From contig NC_058055.1 in the NCBI RefSeq assembly GCF_020085105.1, positions 22,239,822-22,303,821 on the forward strand: a stretch of 64,000 bases of DNA, written 5' to 3'. This DNA comes from Siniperca chuatsi (Eukaryota > Chordata > Actinopteri > Centrarchiformes > Sinipercidae). The notes under the pieces were generated by a model. The model saw nothing but the letters and a program-made list of their open reading frames with translations, did not search any database and was not told the DNA's origin. The position numbers and the translations under genes were made by a program. Below are positions 63,101 through 64,000 of the stretch, piece after piece (the stretch's first letter is position 1; each line of letters starts with the position of its first letter).

Positions 63101-63921
63101 TCTTCCTGGGCATTGTGGGACTCCTGCAGGCTGAGTTCTATGGCGGTCTGCAGTTCATCTTTTGGAAGTCCTGAAGAAACAGACAACAATGCGTTAACCA
63201 AGATCCCACAATTCTATTGCATAGCTCTTCATAAAATAATTCTTTGTCTATGTTGTTGAATAACTCTACTCTTCCTTGTCCTCATTCTGGAGAACCTATT
63301 GATGGAAGTGCTACATTTTTTAAAGAAAAATTTGACCCTCATGTATCAGAATCAACAGAGAACTTTTCCAAAACAGACACCACATATTTGAAAGCCTTAG
63401 GCCACTACTTTAAAAAGCAAAAGCCTCAGTATGTGTCAAACAAAGTGTTTGTTGGCTCGTTGATGCGTAATTGAGGAGGGCTGCATCTGACAATTTTGTA
63501 ACTTTCTGAAACTGAAAATAGAGTTTGGCCAGGTGTGCGGGAGTGTGAAAGTATTAAGTATTGGAACTTCATTCTTTTTTCATTCCTTACACAACTACTT
63601 CTGGTCCTTATTGTGTGAACAACTGACTGCAACACCACAAATGCAAAGAGATACTGTCCGGAAGTATGCACCATTACCCACATTTGTACGTATATGGACA
63701 AGTAAAAAACACAGGAGTCTTAGAGAAAGAAGGAGGCTAGTGTGGCCATTCGGAACAGGAATAAACGACTATGACTAGTATTTCAAATATTTTATATAAT
63801 CATAGGATTAATGAGGTAGCTTAAGCATAGTGTTAACCGTTCCTGCTGCGGCTTCCAGACCATGGTCGGGAAGCACAGGAAAGACTTTGTTTTTGTAATC
63901 CACTTCACTTTTACCCAGCAG
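42012..63921 (-). CDS. usp28: USP28 (ubiquitin-specific protease 28), 5'-partial
   Basis: USP28 is a nuclear cysteine deubiquitinase that stabilises MYC and 53BP1-pathway proteins. Confident exons in transcript order: 63083-63170, 61497-61659, 58014-58100, 57656-57793, 56306-56376, 56124-56200, 55889-56037, 55650-55777, 55281-55376, 54961-55140, 54114-54322, 53063-53133, 52554-52782, 51459-51794, 50233-50369, 49424-49699, 48540-48635, 47641-47819, 47054-47132, 45907-45986, 45186-45309, 42639-42837, 42012-42187. All junctions are in phase: 1121 residues plus an unseen N-terminus. Visible are a ubiquitin-interacting motif ([14 protein letters not shown]), the Cys box [13 protein letters not shown], the QQ|DVSEF box, a coiled-coil insertion arm, the His box [13 protein letters not shown] with KYNDI, and the C-terminus ending [12 protein letters not shown]. 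It resembles USP28 more than its paralogue USP25 ([11 protein letters not shown]-terminal AAVMESI). Confidence 0.96.
43321..43512. mobile_element. Small foldback MITE in a USP28 intron
   Basis: The first 28 bp ('atctcaccacaaggtccgtt' then 'tagtagct') are repeated inverted at the end ('agctactaaatggaatttgt' then 'ggtgagat'). Length about 190 bp. No coding capacity. It is in the intron between exons 45186-45309 and 42639-42837. Confidence 0.75.
43730..43819 (+). repeat. Percomorph interspersed repeat, left half split by a LINE
   Basis: It carries the family text 'ccaacactttggtccagagc', 'attggcccaatgtcatgaaa' and 'gacattgatgt', and is interrupted at 43819. The right half resumes at 45067 with 'gttcccagaggatgactgc' and 'gactcctgaaatttct'. 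Confidence 0.75.
43807..45066 (+). mobile_element. 5'-truncated LINE with intact target-site duplication
   Basis: The element proper (43820-45053) encodes the second half of a non-LTR reverse transcriptase: [50 protein letters not shown], the catalytic [12 protein letters not shown], then [20 protein letters not shown] and a C-terminal region ending [12 protein letters not shown]. The tail is a short ATGG-type repeat. A 13-bp direct repeat, tggacattgatgt, flanks it at 43807-43819 and 45054-45066. Frames are broken, with a shift near 44650, so it is inactive. It lies antisense in a USP28 intron, about 120 bp from exon 45186-45309. Clade (I/Nimb or Rex type) is not resolved. Confidence 0.9.
46219..46560 (+). 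repeat. Unnamed interspersed repeat, copy B
   Basis: It matches copy A at 40235-40525 over 'gtctgtctctcaata', 'ctcaaacaggagtaaatagt' and 'attttcagctg'. It lies in the USP28 intron between exons 47054-47132 and 45907-45986. Confidence 0.75.
49424..51794 (-). CDS. usp28: USP28 disordered acidic, proline- and glutamine-rich linker exons
   Basis: Exons 51459-51794, 50233-50369 and 49424-49699 encode about 250 residues between the catalytic domain and the C-terminal helical domain. The first starts with the conserved [20 protein letters not shown] and then becomes Glu/Pro/Ser/Gln-rich. The second carries seven prolines in a row from a CCA-type repeat. The third is rich in Glu, Lys and Gln ([17 protein letters not shown]). 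From memory the matching part of human USP28 is far shorter. Confidence 0.85.
49736..49792 (-). repeat. LINE or SINE tail, minus strand
   Basis: The plus-strand text 'tccatccattatctatatcc' followed by 'gcttatcctgtttagggc' is the reverse complement of the standard fish 'ggataagcggtatagataatggatgga' tail. Only about 55 bp remain. It lies in a USP28 intron. Confidence 0.65.
52554..52782 (-). CDS. usp28: USP28 catalytic histidine exon
   Basis: It encodes [20 protein letters not shown] followed by [18 protein letters not shown]. The His of GHYW is the general base and the Asn/Asp of YND the third catalytic position in USP proteases. The Cys of the triad is on exon 61497-61659. Confidence 0.95.
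53063..53133 (-). CDS. usp28: USP28 small exon behind a UG-rich acceptor
   Basis: A 71-nt exon encoding [23 protein letters not shown], matching the helical segment just before the VPYRLHAVL block. On the transcript strand its acceptor is preceded by a run of TG dinucleotides (53136-53166 on the plus strand is a CA-rich tract) and then ccag. The frame is kept on both sides (phase 1 in, phase 0 out), but skipping it would shift the frame. Confidence 0.88.
54961..55376 (-). CDS. usp28: USP28 catalytic-domain insertion: coiled coil and arm
   Basis: Exon 55281-55376 encodes a charged helix ([22 protein letters not shown]) and exon 54961-55140 the [20 protein letters not shown] block with a Ser/Pro-rich tail. 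In USP25/USP28 this insertion splits the catalytic fold and mediates dimerisation. The join TG|C gives Cys at the seam. Confidence 0.88.
56589..56773. mobile_element. Foldback element with about 75-bp arms
   Basis: The left arm contains 'cagtggatggagtttgctca' and 'gctcaggtgt'; the right arm contains their reverse complements 'acacctgagc'-type text and 'tgagcaaactccatccactg'. Only about 40 bp of loop separates them. It lies in the USP28 intron between exons 57656-57793 and 56306-56376. Confidence 0.85.
58101..61496 (-). other. usp28: Large USP28 intron, no gene seen
   Basis: About 3.4 kb of AT-rich DNA between the catalytic-cysteine exon and the next exon. Open frames are at most 100 codons and carry no domain I recognise. 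No strong repeat structure was seen, apart from short ATT runs near 60665-60700. Confidence 0.5.
61497..61659 (-). CDS. usp28: USP28 catalytic cysteine exon
   Basis: It encodes [20 protein letters not shown] then [30 protein letters not shown] holds the nucleophilic Cys. A basic KRKR cluster precedes it, as in human USP28. The donor CAG|gtgaga is repeated 20 nt downstream. Confidence 0.95.
61845..62640 (-). repeat. Percomorph interspersed repeat, reverse copy, with an insertion
   Basis: Modules include 'atgttaacatgctgatgttt', 'gttattatgctaacattttc', 'gtacagctgatgggaatgtc' and, at the right end, 'gccaaagtggtggaccgacc'. The copy is split by a 217-bp insert at 62264-62480. It lies in the USP28 intron between exons 63083-63170 and 61497-61659. 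Confidence 0.75.
62264..62480. mobile_element. Short MITE inside the repeat copy
   Basis: The ends 'tagaaggtgaca' and 'tgtcagcctcta' form a 12-bp imperfect inverted repeat. The interior repeats 'cccgt/cccgct' and 'tcccac' motifs on both strands. A clean target duplication was not found, so the exact borders are uncertain. Confidence 0.5.
63083..63170 (-). CDS. usp28: USP28 ubiquitin-interacting-motif exon
   Basis: It encodes [29 protein letters not shown]. The acidic patch, the central Ala and the Ser-x-x-Glu fit a ubiquitin-interacting motif. It enters in phase 1 and leaves in phase 2, matching the 61497-61659 exon. Confidence 0.9.
63861..63921 (-). CDS. usp28: Tentative additional USP28 exon
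   Basis: On the minus strand a strong acceptor (cctgtgtcttgtttcccag) opens a frame [20 protein letters not shown]. With the donor CATG|gtctgg the phase agrees with the next exon at 63170 and yields [10 protein letters not shown]. The donor is weak, and a further one at ACG|gttaac is out of phase. I do not recognise the peptide, so this could be an alternative or false exon. Confidence 0.4.
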
Positions 63922-64000
63922 CTGGGAAACAAGACACAGGAACTTCTTGGGTATTGAGAAGCTGTAGCATTTATTAATGTAACCTACACTGTACATTTAC

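Overview
This is a protein-coding stretch of a vertebrate genome, almost certainly a spiny-rayed (percomorph) teleost fish. The four genes are animal orthologues with GT-AG introns. The introns and intergenic DNA carry typical fish repeats: L2-like LINE ends, tRNA-derived SINEs, Tc1-like and foldback MITEs, a LINE with a GGAT-type tail, and long CA and AT microsatellites. There are no operons, bacterial genes, CRISPR arrays or prophages. Exon boundaries below were read by hand; each splice join was checked for a GT/AG site and for reading-frame phase. Identities come from remembered family sequences, not from a search.

Layout. (1) 373-8353, plus strand: LRWD1 (ORCA), 13 coding exons, with the N-terminal leucine-rich repeats off the left edge. 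(2) 10.5-14.7 kb: a repeat-rich interval in which two almost identical 550-bp direct repeats bracket an L2 LINE relic, a hAT-like MITE and the promoter plus first coding exon of the next gene. (3) 13171-24447, plus strand: complete BCKDK, 11 coding exons, 428 codons, the mitochondrial kinase of the branched-chain 2-oxoacid dehydrogenase complex. (4) 24.4-31.7 kb: BCKDK 3' UTR, intergenic repeats and the probable ORAI2 3' UTR; no other gene seen. (5) 31731-35464, minus strand: ORAI2, a store-operated calcium channel subunit, two coding exons (270 codons), a probable 5' UTR exon near 38.7 kb and a CpG-containing promoter near 38.8-39.1 kb. (6) 42012 to the right edge, minus strand: USP28, 23 confident coding exons plus one tentative one, covering the ubiquitin-interacting motif, the whole split USP catalytic domain and the C-terminal region; the first exons lie beyond the window.

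The genes are functionally unrelated: origin-recognition and heterochromatin (LRWD1), branched-chain amino-acid breakdown (BCKDK), calcium entry (ORAI2) and deubiquitination in DNA-damage and MYC control (USP28). The gene order is informative: human LRWD1 and ORAI2 are neighbours on 7q22, human BCKDK is on 16p11 near ORAI3, and human USP28 is on 11q23, so the window joins pieces that are separate in mammals.

No new multi-gene system was found. The points most worth following are the direct repeats around BCKDK exon 1, UG-rich 3' splice sites in BCKDK and USP28, a nested palindrome with a long AT tract beside the ORAI2 splice donor, a duplicated splice donor at the USP28 catalytic-cysteine exon, an expanded disordered linker in USP28, and a fairly young LINE with an intact target-site duplication inside an older repeat.
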